Shown here: one piece after another, positions 19,627 through 31,209 of the stretch
How positions within the stretch are numbered: position 1 is the first letter of the stretch
How the letters are laid out: each line of letters begins with the position of its first letter
Assembly: GCA_026929865.2 (NCBI GenBank)
Contig: CM049397.1
Span: forward strand, 1,711,001 to 1,775,000
Direction of reading: 5' to 3'
Origin: Hyperoplus lanceolatus
Taxonomy: Eukaryota > Chordata > Actinopteri > Uranoscopiformes > Ammodytidae
Length of the DNA stretch: 64,000 nucleotides
The notes under the pieces: model-generated
Database searches by the model: none
Told to the model about the DNA's origin: nothing
The model's input: the letters and a program-made list of their open reading frames with translations, nothing else
Made by a program: the position numbers and the translations under genes

Positions 19627-19799
19627 AACAAGTTAACTAATGCTATACGGCGCTAACTTGTTTTATCGGCTAAAGCACAGCTACACATATTCACTGAATT
19701 AACCAGGAAGTCCATTCTCCTGGTTTACTCTCCCCACGTCTTCTAACCCCGAGCGGCTTCATACAGCACCGGGCGCCCGCAATACATTTTCCTCCTCGG

Positions 19800-20120
19800 T
19801 GTCTCTCATCAGCCTCTGTGTACAGTACACTGTTCTCCGACCGTGCCAATATATGTGACGTCGGGTCAAGCCCAACGCTGATTGGCCAACGCGGCTAATC
19901 GTCACGCGTAGGAGCGTAAAAAGTAAAAATTTTTGAACTCCTCACGTAGGTGCGTATATACGCTGCTCATACGCAGCTAACGCGGCTAAAATGTTGCTTT
20001 AGCGCGAGTGGCGCACCTACGCGCCATGTACGCGCGTAAACCAATGGTTCCCTATGGAAAAATGGCCGATTTTATACGCGTCTGTACGTGTGTAAAGTGC
20101 CTAGTGTGTTCGCACCTTAA
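19800..20120. promoter_or_regulatory. CpG-dense segment with cgcg repeats
   Basis: Unusually many CpGs for this window, with repeated acgcg/cgcgt words such as tacgcgccatgtacgcgcgt (20021-20040). It ends ctagtgtgttcgcaccttaa, which resembles the end of a DNA element with a TTAA border (compare ttaaggtgcatccacact at 36523). It could be either the promoter of the minus-strand RING-like ORF or a CpG-rich MITE whose left end is lost. Confidence 0.4.
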
Positions 20121-20956
20121 GGATCTTATAGATGCGACAATTATTGGATACATTCAGCAAAGACTCAGGTCTAAAACAGCTAAATGCTTTCCATCATATG
20201 ATGAATAACCCTGTGACCTCCACCGATGGATAGGATACTGATAATGATTTGCCAAGAACTGTGAAGCATCAGAAAGAAAAAGAGGGGGAAGCCTCTGGGT
20301 GCCTTCACCCCTAAACACCGTCACAGACATTAAAGATAACCCGTCTGGCCCTCCGGCCACAACACACAGACGTCTACAGACTGAAACCCTCAGTGGCTCT
20401 CTCTGTGCAAGGTTCAGAGAGCTCTGAAAACACCTCACTTTGTGTGTTTCGCAATGAACTATGGAAAGTGCTACGTGATCAATATCCCACAGCCAGCGAT
20501 GTGAACGCCATGGACTAATACGACATAAGTGAAAAGTGAATACACTGGATTACCTGCGGGAGATCAGGTACCTTGTGGATGATGCCTGTCTTGAGCTACC
20601 ATCACAGGAGGAGGACTGATGTCTCCCCTGTGCCCGCTACAGGCCAGTTCTGCCCACAACATGCAGAACCACCAGAGACAATAACATTCAGGCCCCATCG
20701 TCCATCCCCTGTTTTGTTTTATTTTATTATTTTGGCCCTGTGTTTCCCCTTGGAATTTAGCTCTATTCTGACAGTGATTAGTTTATTTGAACCTTACTTG
20801 GTTAATGCCCCTTGTGCCATTACAAATTGGATAATGATTGCGTGCTGTAGGTTAAAATTAATTAACCCTTGATTTAAAGCACATTAAGTAAATTTAGTTA
20901 TTATTTGCAGACTGTTTTTGTTTTACCCTTTACAAAAAGGATGAGCATTTTTTCTT
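20121..20956. other. Intergenic, nothing recognised
   Basis: Flank of the L1-like insertion. The pieces 20121-20600 contain short ORFs without a recognisable domain; 20700-20956 is AT-rich. Confidence 0.5.
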
Positions 20957-21264
20957 TGTTTTAGGTTTTTCTTTCAAAGGTTTTTTTTATTAAATCGCAA
21001 AGTAGCAAAGCAACTGCAGTACAATGGATTATAAATTTTTTCCCCTTTTTTTCCCCCCGAACATACCCCACCCATATCCCACCCTCACACCCAATCACAA
21101 ACAATTCTGCATTAAGAAATTAGTACAAAAAAAAACATAATGTTAAAAATAGCAGAAACGAAACAGAAACACACACTTCAAGAAACAAAAACAAAAACAA
21201 ACAACCAATATGAAACAAAAAAAAAGAAATAAAATTTAATCAAATAAAAAAGGGGAGGGGTTAG

Positions 21265-24200
21265 CTACTCTTCAATTATTGTGGTCGGTTTCTTAAAATA
21301 GTTCAGGAAGGGGCACCATATTTTATGAAATTTAGTCTCAGATCCCTGGGTAGTGCAACAAATTTTCTCCAGATTCATACATGACATAATGTCTCTAATC
21401 CAATGTGAGTGGGAAGGAGGAGCAGGATCTTTCCATTTAAGTAAAATAGCCCTACGAGCAAGTAATGAAGTAAAGGCCAGTACCTTCAGCTTCACTTTAG
21501 GCAAGCCCGGATTTGGAGCAATGCCAAAAATTGCAGTGAAAGGGTTCGGCTCAATTTGATGCTGAAGTACTTCAGAAATTGTTTGAAAAACTGATGTCCA
21601 GAACTCAGTCAAGGTGGGACACAACCAGTACATGTGAAAGAGTGATGCCGGTGCGCTCTTACAGCTATCACAGGTCGGGTCTAACATACGAGCTAATTTA
21701 GTTTTAGATATGTGGATACGATGTACTACTTTAAATTGCACAAGAGCATGTCGGGCGCACATGGAGGTAGAGTGTATCCGATCCAGGACTGAATCCCACA
21801 TGTGATCTGTGAAGGCAGAACCTAGGTCCTGCTCCCACAGGGTTCTTATAGCTGCTAATGAGGGGCTATGCAACTTCGAAATAAGGTTGAAAAACACAGA
21901 AATTGAGCCTTTTAATGTGGGGTTTACAGAAAGAAACAAATCGACATGATTGGCTGGCGGTTTATAAGGGAATTGGGGAATTAACTTCTGTGTAAAATGC
22001 CTGATTTGCAGAAATCGGAAAAAATTTGTCTTTTCGATACCAAAATGTTTTGTCAATTGGGAAAAACTAGCAAATAGATCATTAATAAATAAATCACTGA
22101 TGCATTTTAAGCCTTTTTTATGCCAGATCTTGAATGCACCATCCACCGTCGAGGGAGTAAACAAATGATTAGCTGCAATTGGGCTGAAAAGTGAAAAATT
22201 CTGCATTCCAAAATTCTTCCTAAATTGGGTCCAGATTCGAAGGGAGTGCTTAATCACGGGACTACTGTTGGGAATAGCTGAAGAGATTGGAAGTGCGGCG
22301 CTTAAGAGGGCAGATAGAGACAATGGGCTAATAGCGCTGGACTCCATTGTTACCCAGACTGGGGCTGAGTCGTCAAGGTGAAAATGCACCCAATACACTA
22401 AAGAACGGATATGAGCAGCCCAGTAATAGTATTGGAAATTAGGGAGGGCCATTCCACCTGTTTGTTTGGGTCTTTGAAGAAATGCTTTCCTTAACCGAGG
22501 GTGTTTACCATTCCAAATATAATTTATCATTAAAGAGTCAAGGGCCTGAAAAAAGGATTTGGGGAGAAAGATGGGGAGACATTGAAATAGATATAGGAAC
22601 TTTGGGAGTAATGTCATTTTAATTTAATTTATTCTACCTATGAGAGAGAAAGCCAGAGGAGACCACTTCAATAATATTTGCTTCGCCTGATCCAATAATT
22701 TGAGGAAGTTCGATTTAAATAGGTTTTTAAAATTTCTGGTAAAACATACCCCAAGGTAACTCAGATGATCTGTCACCACTTTGAGTGGAAGAGCTGTGTA
22801 ATCAAGTTTAAGAGCTTCTTTATTAATCGGAAAGAGTTCGCTCTTGCTCAAGTTAAGTTTATAGCCAGAAAACTGACTAAAGACCTCCAACACAGAAAGT
22901 GCCTCTGGTAGGGAGGTGGCTGGCTTGGCGACAAACAAAAGTAAGTCATCGGCGTATAATGATACCTTATGTTCAATTCCTCCTCTCCATATCCCCTGAA
23001 TCTGTTTGTTACCTCTGATGGCAATCGCAAGTGGTTCGATTGCAATAGCAAAAAGGAGTGGGCTCAAAGGACAACCCTGCCGGGTCCCACGGTGCAGATC
23101 AAAACTACTTGAGTAACGGCTGTTTGTTAATACTGAGGCAGAAGGGCATGCATATAATAATTTAACCCAAGAAGTGAAAACAGGACCCAAACCGAATTTC
23201 TCAAGGGTGAAAAACAAATAATTCCATTCTACTCTATCAAATGCTTTTTCAGCATCCATAGAAGCGAGGCATTCTGATTCAATATTTCTGGGGGAATATA
23301 AGATGTTCATTAGCCGGCGGATATTATAAAATGATTGGCGTCCTTTTATAAACCCAGTTTGGTTGGGGGATATGATAGAGGGGAGGACATCCTCCAATCT
23401 GTGGGCGAGAATTTTAGCAAGTATCTTCACATCCGTATTTAATAGTGAAATTGGTCGGTATGATGCACAATCTAGAGGATCTTTATCCTTTTTTAACAAC
23501 AGGGAAATACAGGCCTGGTAGAACGAAGGCGGGAGTTTACCTGAGTCAAATGAGTCTGAGAATACTGAACATAAAAAAGGCGATAATTCGGCTGAAAATT
23601 TCTTAAAAAAGTCAGATGGAAGTCCGTCTGGACCAGGAGATTTGCCTGATTGCATAGATGTTATTGCTGCAATAATTTCCCTCTGAGTAATATGTGCCTC
23701 AAGGCTATGTCTCAGGTCTTGAGAAAGGGAAGGCATGTTTAGGTTACTGAAAAAGGTTTCCATCACCGTTACGTCTACTGTACAATCAGAACTATACAAA
23801 TTTGAATAGAATGTTTTGAACTTTTCGTTTATCAATTTCTGATCTGATGTTGTACACCCACTGTCTGTCCGTATTCCAGGGATGAGTTGCTTTGCTCTAA
23901 ATCCGCGCAGTTGGTTGGCCAGGGGTTTGCCAATCTTGTCACCATGCTCGTAAAAAGTACTTCTGCTCCTAAGCAACTGGTCAGCAACCTGACGAGAGGA
24001 AAGAAGGTTGAATTCTGTCTGAAGTTTTAAACGTTCTTTGTAAAGTTCAGATGAAGGTGAGTTAGCATATTGTCTGTCTATATTCAGAATCTGATCAGCT
24101 ATTTCAGTTTGTTTCTGTTTTGTACACTTATTTTTGTATGCTGCAAATGATATAATTTCACCTCTCAAATAGGCTTTCAGGGCTTCCCAAATTGTTGCAT

Positions 24201-25050
24201 TGGACACATCTGGTGTTTTATTTATACTCAAAAAAGTTGTAATATGTGTAGAGATGTGTGAAAGAAAACTCTCATCTGTGAGCAACAATGGATCCAGTCT
24301 CCACTGTCTTCTTGTATACTCAACTTCAGAGAAAGCCAGTTGAAGGAGCAGAGGAGCATGATCTGAGATCACAATACTTTCATACTTTCTGCATGACTTT
24401 AGGTCTGACATCAATTAATTATCAACAAAAAAACAATCAATTCGGGTGTAAGTGTGGTGGACATGTGAAAAGTATGGATATTCTCTTCCTGTGGGGTATA
24501 AAAACCTGTATGGATGAGGGAGGCTATAATCAGCAAGAAATTATTTGATATAACCTGCAGATCTGCTAAGAGTGGCAGGTTTGGGGGAAGAGCGATCTAA
24601 GACTGGATCCAGATAACAATTAAAATCCCCACCAAGAATAAGAGAATGGGAATTGAGATCGGGGAGTTGAGAGAAAAATCTCTTAAAGAATTCTACATCC
24701 TCGACGTTAGGTGCGTAGACGTTGGCCAAGATGACTGACTTATTGTAAAGTTTGCCTGAAACAATAATAAAACGTCCATTTTTGTCTGATATAATGTTTG
24801 AGGACTCAAAAGGAATATTACTATCAATAAGGATAGCTGTGCCCCTAGCCTTAGCCCTGAAATTAGAATGAAAAAATTGTCCATGCCAGCATTTACTTAG
24901 TCGCCCATGGTCAGAGTCATGTAAGTGGGTTTCTTGAAGGAAAACTATTCCAGCCCTGAGTCGTTTTAGGTGGGTTAAGACCTTACCCCTTTTCACTTGG
25001 TAATTTAGCCCCTTGACATTCCAACTAATTAAATTAAGATTGCCCTTCAT
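21265..25050 (-). pseudogene. LINE ORF2: endonuclease plus reverse transcriptase, three in-frame stops
   Basis: Encodes the retrotransposition enzyme that nicks target DNA and copies the RNA in place. It starts LNLISWNVKGLN with the endonuclease (residues 1-170; FLQETHL and GGDFNCYLD motifs), followed by the linker, then RT: SYRPISLLNTDVKILAKILA, GFIKGRQ, MDAEKAFDRVEW, TRQGCPLSPLLFAIAIEPLA and YADDLLLFV. The C-terminal part contains a Cys/His cluster, CDSCKSAPASLFHMYWLCP. The whole 1262-codon frame is continuous, with no frameshift; only three TAA stops break it, at about 24541-24543, 24421 and 22624-22626. Confidence 0.93.
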
Positions 25051-25696
25051 CTAGCTCAGTTATAGTGAGAGTAAAAAGAGTTGCTCCGATAACAAAAAGA
25101 GTAGCAAAATACAGAGGGAAAAAAAACACACAAAAAAAGGAAAACACAGATAACTGAAAACACAGCAGGTAATAACCCATCAGCTAAACCCCCAGTTGAC
25201 ACTACCCCACCCCATCCCACCCAGAACCCACCCCATATATTGCTCTAAACAGCAAACCCCGAAAGACCCTTACTAGTCTCACAACAAACATTCCAAGCCT
25301 TAACTTTCTAGCCTGTGCTAGCTTCCCACATAAGTCTTGTACAATTCACCCCATAACAGCTAGTAACACTATGAACAATCCAGCAAACTGTCAAAATGAC
25401 AACACACTAAACAAACATACCGTGCTCCACCAACAAATTCGAAATACAAAAAAAAAGAACAAGGCGTGAGTTTGACAATCTGTCCAAATGGCAAAAAAAA
25501 ATAAAAAGAAGTAAATAAAGAACAGACACGCTTATCTAGCCGTTTTAAAATAGAGATACAAATAAAAAGAGTGAGCTAGACCAGTGGTTCCCAACCTGGG
25601 GTCCGCGCCCCCCAGCAGGGGGCGCCAGAGATCGCAAAGGGGGCGCACAAGTTTGTCTGTGCTGAGGTTGTGACTTGTGAAAAAAAAAAAAAAATG

Positions 25697-25973
25697 CATT
25701 TTTTTTTTTTTTTTTAACCTTTATTTATACAGGTATATCCCATTGAGTCCGAAGACTCTTTTGCAAAGGAGACCTGTTCCCATTTACATGTTACCATTCA
25801 CACACATTCATACACCGATAGCAGGCTAACTATCGACATTCACACGAGGCAAGGTGGGTGAAGTGTCTTGCCCAACGACACAACAACTATGACACAGGTG
25901 GCAGGGCGGGGATCGAACCTCCAACCCTTTGATCATCGGCCGACCCGCTCAACCAACTGAGCCACAGTCGCCC
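25697..25973 (-). mobile_element. tRNA-derived SINE, minus strand, inside the hAT element
   Basis: Reverse strand starts gggcgactgtggctcagttg at 25973, with an A-box (tggctcagttgg) and B-box (ggttcgatccc), then caagacacttcacccaccttg as in the copy at 50890. The tail differs: it ends acctgtataaataaaggtta and a poly-A of 17, whereas the 50.9 kb copy ends in aagcgctatataaa. So the two share a head and centre but have different LINE-type tails. Confidence 0.85.
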
Positions 25974-26181
25974 AAACATTAAATTCATAAAACCCCAATA
26001 ACATCCAATTGGATAATCAAAACGATGTTTAATGCTAATCAAAACATATTATTGGTCCACATTTAAATTCATTATTATATGACCTCTGAACTTGCGTAAG
26101 CAACCTTCCGGTCGGCTTGTGGGTGGCGGGCGATGCTGATTGTTTCGCTGCGGTCAGCCTCACTTTACACAGAAAAAAAAA

Positions 26182-26505
26182 ATGTCTGTGAAACGTAAAT
26201 GTACAGATGGTTCGTCTGTACCAAAGATGAAAACAAAGCAATATCTCGAGAGATACATCGATTTTGGTTTTATGGAAGGACAGGACAGTTTTCGGCCAGA
26301 ATGCGTCATTTGTGGCGAGAAGCTAGCTAATCAAAGCTTGAAACCATGCAAACTGAAACGACACCAGGAGACCAAACACCCCGAGACTATTGGTGAAAGT
26401 CGAGAATATTTTGAGAGAAAGAAGCAATTGGCACTATCAAGAAGATCCACGGACATCAGAAAAGCTTTTGAAAAAGCAGATACTGATTTACACAGAGCCA
26501 CGGAG
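26182..26505 (+). pseudogene. hAT transposase N-terminus with BED zinc finger
   Basis: Starts MSVKRKCTDGSSVPKMKTKQ; the motif CVICGEKLANQSLKPCKLKR then HQETKHPE is a BED-type C2H2 finger that binds the element ends. The sequence resembles the ZBED/FAM200/SCAND3-like group of hAT proteins. The match stops at about 26505, at a perfect 16 bp hairpin, and the dimerisation and catalytic parts are absent; the reading frame runs on to 26673 through non-coding tail. Confidence 0.8.
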
Positions 26506-26847
26506 CTCTGTGTAAATCAGTACCTGTTTATTTTTTTGCAAATAAAAGTTATTAATCACTCTATTCTTTTATTGTGTGTATGTGGGTCGGAGTTAGGGTT
26601 GGGGGGGCCTTGCTTGTCTTGGACCCTGGCACAGGGGTCCTCAGGGAAAAAAGGTTGGGACCCACTGAGCTAGACAATACGTCAAAATGACAAGCAACAA
26701 AAATGTCACGTTCACCCAGCTAATTTACCCATTAAAAAAAAAAAAAAATGCGTATAGTACCATCAGTCTGAGAGTTTGGCTGGGGATATGAAAAGAGCAT
26801 TTGTCCACATTGTATACTCACAGCAAGCAATCGTATTTACTACGGAC

Positions 26848-27603
26848 TCACACCCAGTGTAGATAAGTAGTTAGATGCTTCAGAGACAGACCGCAGCCAC
26901 TTTCTCTCGCCGCTCTGGAGAGTAATGCGAAGCCTCGCAGGGAAGAGGAGAGAGGGACGGAGACCGCGCTGATAAAGCTCAGCCATGACCCGCTTGTATT
27001 CTCGCCCTGTTTACGTGCCTCCTTCATGATCAGGTCTTTAGTCTGGTATCGGTGAAAGCGGATAACGACGGATCTTGGCCTCTCATGCGGGCCCGGTTTG
27101 GGTGCCAGAGTGCGGTGAGCCCTGTCCAGCTCCGGGGAAGAAGGGAGAACTTGACCACCAAACACCTCGACGAGGAGCTCGGAGAAAAAGGCGGTGGGGC
27201 GTGCACCCTCAAGTGACTCTGGTAAGCCCACAATACGAACGTTCTGTCTCCTGCTCCTCCCTTCCAAATCCGATAGTTTAGCTTTCAACAGCGTGTTATC
27301 TTCCTGCAGTGAGGAGCACGTAGCCTCAAGTTGCTCCAGGCGTCCGCAAACAGTTTCTGCATTCTCCTCGAGATCGGTTATATGTTTCCCCTGGCTTGAG
27401 ACCACGGCCTGGATGCTGTCCAGCTTAGCGTCCATGCTGGCGAAAGATGATTTAAACTCGGCGGCTATCGCTGCTCTATGCTGTTCAAGCAGATCCGCAA
27501 TGGAAGCAACTGAGCTAGCACCAATGTCTATGCTAACCACGCTGTCCGAGGACATATCTGACTCTGCCGAATATCTTTTTGCGTTTTTCTTGCTTCTAGG
27601 CAT
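26848..27603 (-). CDS. LINE ORF1 protein, 251 aa, intact
   Basis: ORF1 proteins of L1-type LINEs form trimers and coat the element RNA. This one starts MPRSKKNAKRYS, then has a heptad-like coiled coil (SMDAKLDSIQAVVSSQGKHI through LKAKLSDLEGRSR), then the RRM entry RRQNVRIVGLPES and ELDRAHRTL with RSVVIRFHRYQTKDLI, the Transposase_22-type core. It has no stop or shift, although ORF2 of the same copy has three stops. Confidence 0.88.
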   Translation of the reverse strand: MPRSKKNAKRYSAESDMSSDSVVSIDIGASSVASIADLLEQHRAAIAAEFKSSFASMDAKLDSIQAVVSSQGKHITDLEENAETVCGRLEQLEATCSSLQEDNTLLKAKLSDLEGRSRRQNVRIVGLPESLEGARPTAFFSELLVEVFGGQVLPSSPELDRAHRTLAPKPGPHERPRSVVIRFHRYQTKDLIMKEARKQGENTSGSWLSFISAVSVPLSSSLRGFALLSRAARESGCGLSLKHLTTYLHWV

Positions 27604-27762
27604 TTCTCCAAAACAGTATAAGTGTTACCGACAACACAAGCACAAACAAAAATCGACGAGAATAGGGTTTAATCAGTTAGGTCTGAAATATTTTGTGGGA
27701 GCTATAGAGCGATCGTGCCTACCCCATGCTCTGTAACCCGGAACTCTATGTTTTAGGTTTTT

Positions 27763-28225
27763 GAATAAATCCATAGGTTGATTTACTTTTATTGCTTTTT
27801 TGGTATCATTAAGGTTTATGTAGTTACATGTGTCCAAAAAGAGGGACTTGATTTGCTCCAATTAAGGGACTTCAGTCAGTGAAGTTTTCTTTTTCAGTGA
27901 AAGTTTTGCTAGTTTTTGTTTTTATTATTTTATTAAGTTACTAAAGAGGGAGGTAATATAAGTTAAAATTATATAGGTTATGTAAGCTAATTGACACCCC
28001 ACTGGCGCCCATATCAATGACAACCTCTCCAGGAGCAACACACACACGCATACCCATACAGACTCACACACATCACACCACATGAATTGCTCCTAAGCCA
28101 AGGACATGAGGAGAGGGAGGTTGCGAACCTTCTTCTGATGTCTGGCAAATTAACTGTGTAAGATGTTAACTGTGCTAATTGTCTGTCTGTACTAATTGTT
28201 TGTCTCAAGCTTTGTGTGACCAGGT
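27763..28225. other. Intergenic, nothing recognised
   Basis: AT-rich flank of the LINE. A short (CA)-rich stretch lies at 28040-28075. Confidence 0.5.
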
Positions 28226-28340
28226 GCAGCAGACTGTACCAGGAGGCAACTCCTAGCAAGACTCCAGACCTACAGGTAGGAGAGTGGGTGCGGGTCAAAG
28301 TTCACATTCACAGAGAAGGTGAGCTTAGAACCTAGGTGGT
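28226..28340 (+). pseudogene. Possible LTR-retrotransposon integrase tail
   Basis: An open stretch reads SKTPDLQVGEWVRVKVHIHR, like the QVGDxVxVK block at the C-terminal end of retrotransposon integrases. It lies 0.8 kb upstream of an LTR-like segment (29165-29265) in the same orientation, as a pol end would. Short, so weakly supported. Confidence 0.3.
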
Positions 28341-28599
28341 GAAACATGTACGCAGTAAATTAAACGTACTTTAAATTAAATTATGTAAGTCTGGAGCATT
28401 AAGACACCACTCACACATTGTGCACTCTCTCTTCCACCGGCCTCTCACAATTCAGAAGAGGTTAGTTAAATAATTTGCAACCAAGTGTTGGCTCTAAAAC
28501 GGATAAGTTAAAACTAATTGTCTACGAAGACAAAAGCCGTAACCAATTTTTTTGTTAGAAAAAAAATATTTTAAGAAAACTTAAAAAAATTCAATTAAA

Positions 28600-28790
28600 T
28601 GAAAAACACCAACAACAAAAAAACCTCCACTGTTGCTACCTTGTCGTGGTGGGGAGGCTTGTGTGCCTCCGTGACCCTGAAGACTATACCGGCGGGAGTT
28701 ATCCCCCTGGCAGGTGCTACCAAGCCAGGCAGTTTTCAGGTTAGAGGCCAGTCTAAAAGCAGCATTGCCATCACCCATTGGCAGTAGGAT
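28600..28790 (+). other. Possible 5' leader fragment of a non-LTR element
   Basis: The phrase gctaccttgtcgtggtgggg followed by cggcgggagtt and ccaagccaggcag resembles leader sequence that recurs in fish LINEs, as I remember it. No ORF follows. Confidence 0.25.
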
Positions 28791-29164
28791 GATTGGATAT
28801 TCAATAAGTGTGGAGCTCATGTGCATATTCAAATTCATATCAAAACAAACTTGTAATACAAAAAAAGTTACTTAAAGTGTTATTGTGGTAGGAGTAAAGG
28901 AAAAAAAATAGCCTATTTGGGTGTATTGTGGGCATTTTGGATTAGTGTATAGCTCATTTGCATATTAAAATGTATTTTCAAAGAAACGTCTAATGCAAAA
29001 AAATTTTCGGATTGATGAGAATTAAACATATTTCCTCAACTAGAATTTCTTAGGAATTGTAGTATGTTGTTCTGGACACCTCATAGAAATAATCTGAGCT
29101 GAAAAAAATTATTTTACTATTTATTCTATTTTTGGCCCCAACATGCCTTACTTTGCCTGGCCTA

Positions 29165-29265
29165 TAGGAGAGGTCAAGTGAGCATGCGTTAATAAACGAC
29201 TGCCAGTTCCTGTCAAACAGCACTGATGCCCCGCTGTGTGTTATTTCTACTTTTATTATTTTCAG
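29165..29265 (+). repeat. LTR-like segment, matches 48554-48655 in reverse
   Basis: About 100 bases from taggaggtcaag-like start to ttattattttcag are nearly identical (about five differences) to the reverse complement of 48554-48655. It contains a poly(A) signal in gttaataaacg. The 48.7 kb copy lies directly upstream of gag-pol-like coding sequence, which is why I call this an LTR 3' part. Confidence 0.65.
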
Positions 29266-29549
29266 CCTAGCAAACCATTTCTGCTAATAATGCATTTGAA
29301 AGTTCAAGAAAACATTGATATCTGTGCGGCTTTATGGTTTCTATCAAACGGTTAGCGAGAATGGTTCTACTTCCTATAGCCTACAAAAAGAATATCCTCA
29401 ACAATACAAGCAACATATTTTAGTGGTTACCCAATGATGCTATTATCCTAGTTCCAGCTGGGGTTTTACCGGTATGGAAGTGTGACTGTGAACAGGGAAG
29501 TGTGTGTGGATGCTCCTCTGTCTAAATGAAATGTACACAATTCATTTAA

Positions 29550-29903
29550 AGGAGAAGTAGGTGATATTTTTTGTTAATAAAAGTGTTAAATCTCTCTATA
29601 TTTGCACAGCAATAACTTAAACAGTATACGCAGTTCATAACATAAGTCTCCCAGTCATTCAGCTTTGCCAGTTGACGGTAATTGCCAGTTAAAACGTTGA
29701 GTATCCAGCTTGTTTTATCCAATCAGGAGACAGAGCGCTATAAAGAGGCCCATGAACGATGACTCGCTGCTCTCCATTGCCGCACTATTTCACGAAGACG
29801 GCTGCGCGTTCATCTGGTCGTGATTTAGGGACAAGGGAGGAGACTGCTAACTGCAGTCCCTGACAGGAAGTTAGCTAAAAGGACCATATCACTTACTTCT
29901 CCT
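29550..29903. mobile_element. TTAA-flanked MITE (354 bp)
   Basis: TTAA at 29546-29549 and 29904-29907. Inverted ends aggagaagtaggtgatat and atatcacttacttctcct match at all but one base. No ORF of note. The piggyBac-like target suggests that superfamily. Confidence 0.85.
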
Positions 29904-29907
29904 TTAA

Positions 29908-31163
29908 ACAAGTTTAATTTCGGTCTGGTGAAAGATGCAAACTACATGACTCCTGTCAGAAGAAAGGACATTGTGCAAAAAGCCAAAATCAAAGAAATAC
30001 TTCAACCTGTCGGCTCATTAATCGTCCCTCTGCACCAAATTAACTTCCACTCAGTGCTAGTCATTCCAGGAGCTTTCCAGAATGTCTGCCTATTAATTAT
30101 GTTGGATATTTTTATATTAACAATGGGTGGGACATTCATTTATTCAACCCTGTGGTCTGTTTCAGGCTGTAATACCTGCCATGACATCCATAGATAGCGT
30201 TACATCACACAAAACAAACAATATACAGTAGGTGTGTGTAACAGGACATGTATGTTCTAACCTGCACATAGATGGTCCAGCACTGTATTTAACATTCTTA
30301 TGTCTTGCTTTGCATTACAAATCTTAAAGGAGCTCTCACCACAACAGCTGTTCAGTGGTATTCACTATTTTTTTCAGGAGAGCCGCACTGACAGGACAAA
30401 GTCAACAGGAGAGCCATTTTTACCGCAGAATATCAAAAGCTATACATCCAGTCACACATAAGCAAGCCTGCTAATTAATATGTAATTCATGAACCAGTGT
30501 TTCCCACAGAATTTTGTGAGACATAGGGAACCCAGTCTTTAGGGGGATCCGGGGGCATGCTCCCCCGGAAGAAAATGTGGTAGGCTACTTTTTAACCCAG
30601 AATGCATCAATCTAGTGCACTTTTGGAGGAAAATGAAGAACTGAGTGACTGTGTACTATTATCTGGAATAATTTGGAGACACTGGGTCACATAACATGGA
30701 AGCTATTGAAGAATAAATGATTATCCTACTTTTTATTCAAATATTTGTAAAAACAAAAAAATATGAATGACATATTATCAATCAAAATGGGTGTGTTCAT
30801 AGCCTATAATACCCCCCTGGAATATTTTTTTTTTTAACCTTTCAAAGGTAAATGCATCAATCAGGTGCACTATGAGAGGAAAGTTAAGAGGCTAATTCAA
30901 CTGTGTCCTATGTGAGCTATTTAGCAGCCTATTATTTTTCTGGAATAATTCAGAGACATTGGGAACCCTGCCTGATCAAAGTGAACATACAATATGCAGT
31001 TTAGCCAAAACACTTAATTTTCCTCGTTTGTGGAGCTTTGTATCTGTCCACCTGGTGCCCAACTGGTTATGACTAGAAATCGATAAATTTTCAGTCAATC
31101 TTAGTCCTTAACACCAGTTAAATAGCCAGCATGAAATGTTGAAATCGCATCCAAGCTAGCGTT
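29908..31163. other. Intergenic with a possible hAT end at 30495
   Basis: cagtgtttcccacagaattt at 30495-30514 resembles a hAT-type terminal repeat, but no inverted partner is seen. Otherwise nothing recognised. Confidence 0.4.
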
Positions 31164-31171
31164 GTTGCGGT

Positions 31172-31209
31172 CATAGATATATATAGAACATGTTCTATAT
31201 ATATCTATG
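31172..31209. mobile_element. 38 bp perfect palindrome between 8 bp direct repeats
   Basis: Half-site catagatatatatagaaca is followed directly by its exact reverse complement. gttgcggt stands on both sides (31164-31171, 31210-31217). The layout is that of a minimal hAT-type insertion with no internal sequence, or the leftover of one. Confidence 0.8.

Larger units (their letters stand above)
25582..26667 (+). mobile_element. hAT element inside the LINE, 8 bp duplication agctagac
   Basis: The 8 bp agctagac flanks both ends exactly (25574-25581, 26668-26675). Terminal repeats cagtggttcccaacc and cagtgggtcccaacc (reverse strand) differ at one base. It sits between ORF1 and ORF2 of the LINE. It keeps only the start of the transposase (26182-26505) and has taken up a SINE (25697-25973), so it is nonautonomous. 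Confidence 0.95.
20971..27748 (-). mobile_element. Near full-length L1/Tx1-like LINE with 14 bp target duplication
   Basis: The direct repeat TGTTTTAGGTTTTT stands at 20957-20970 and 27749-27762. Between them, on the minus strand, come a 5' leader of about 145 bases, ORF1 (27603-26848), a spacer broken by a hAT element, ORF2 (25050-21265) and a 3' region of 290 bases ending aataaaaaaaacctttgaaag. Removing the hAT insert leaves about 5.7 kb. Two ORFs, an APE endonuclease, a YADD reverse transcriptase and an ORF1 with coiled coil and RRM-like part fit the L1/Tx1 group. Confidence 0.93.

Noticed and set aside
26140-26673. 177-codon + ORF as one intact gene
   Set aside because: Only the first 108 codons from 26182 are transposase-like; the rest is non-coding hAT tail.
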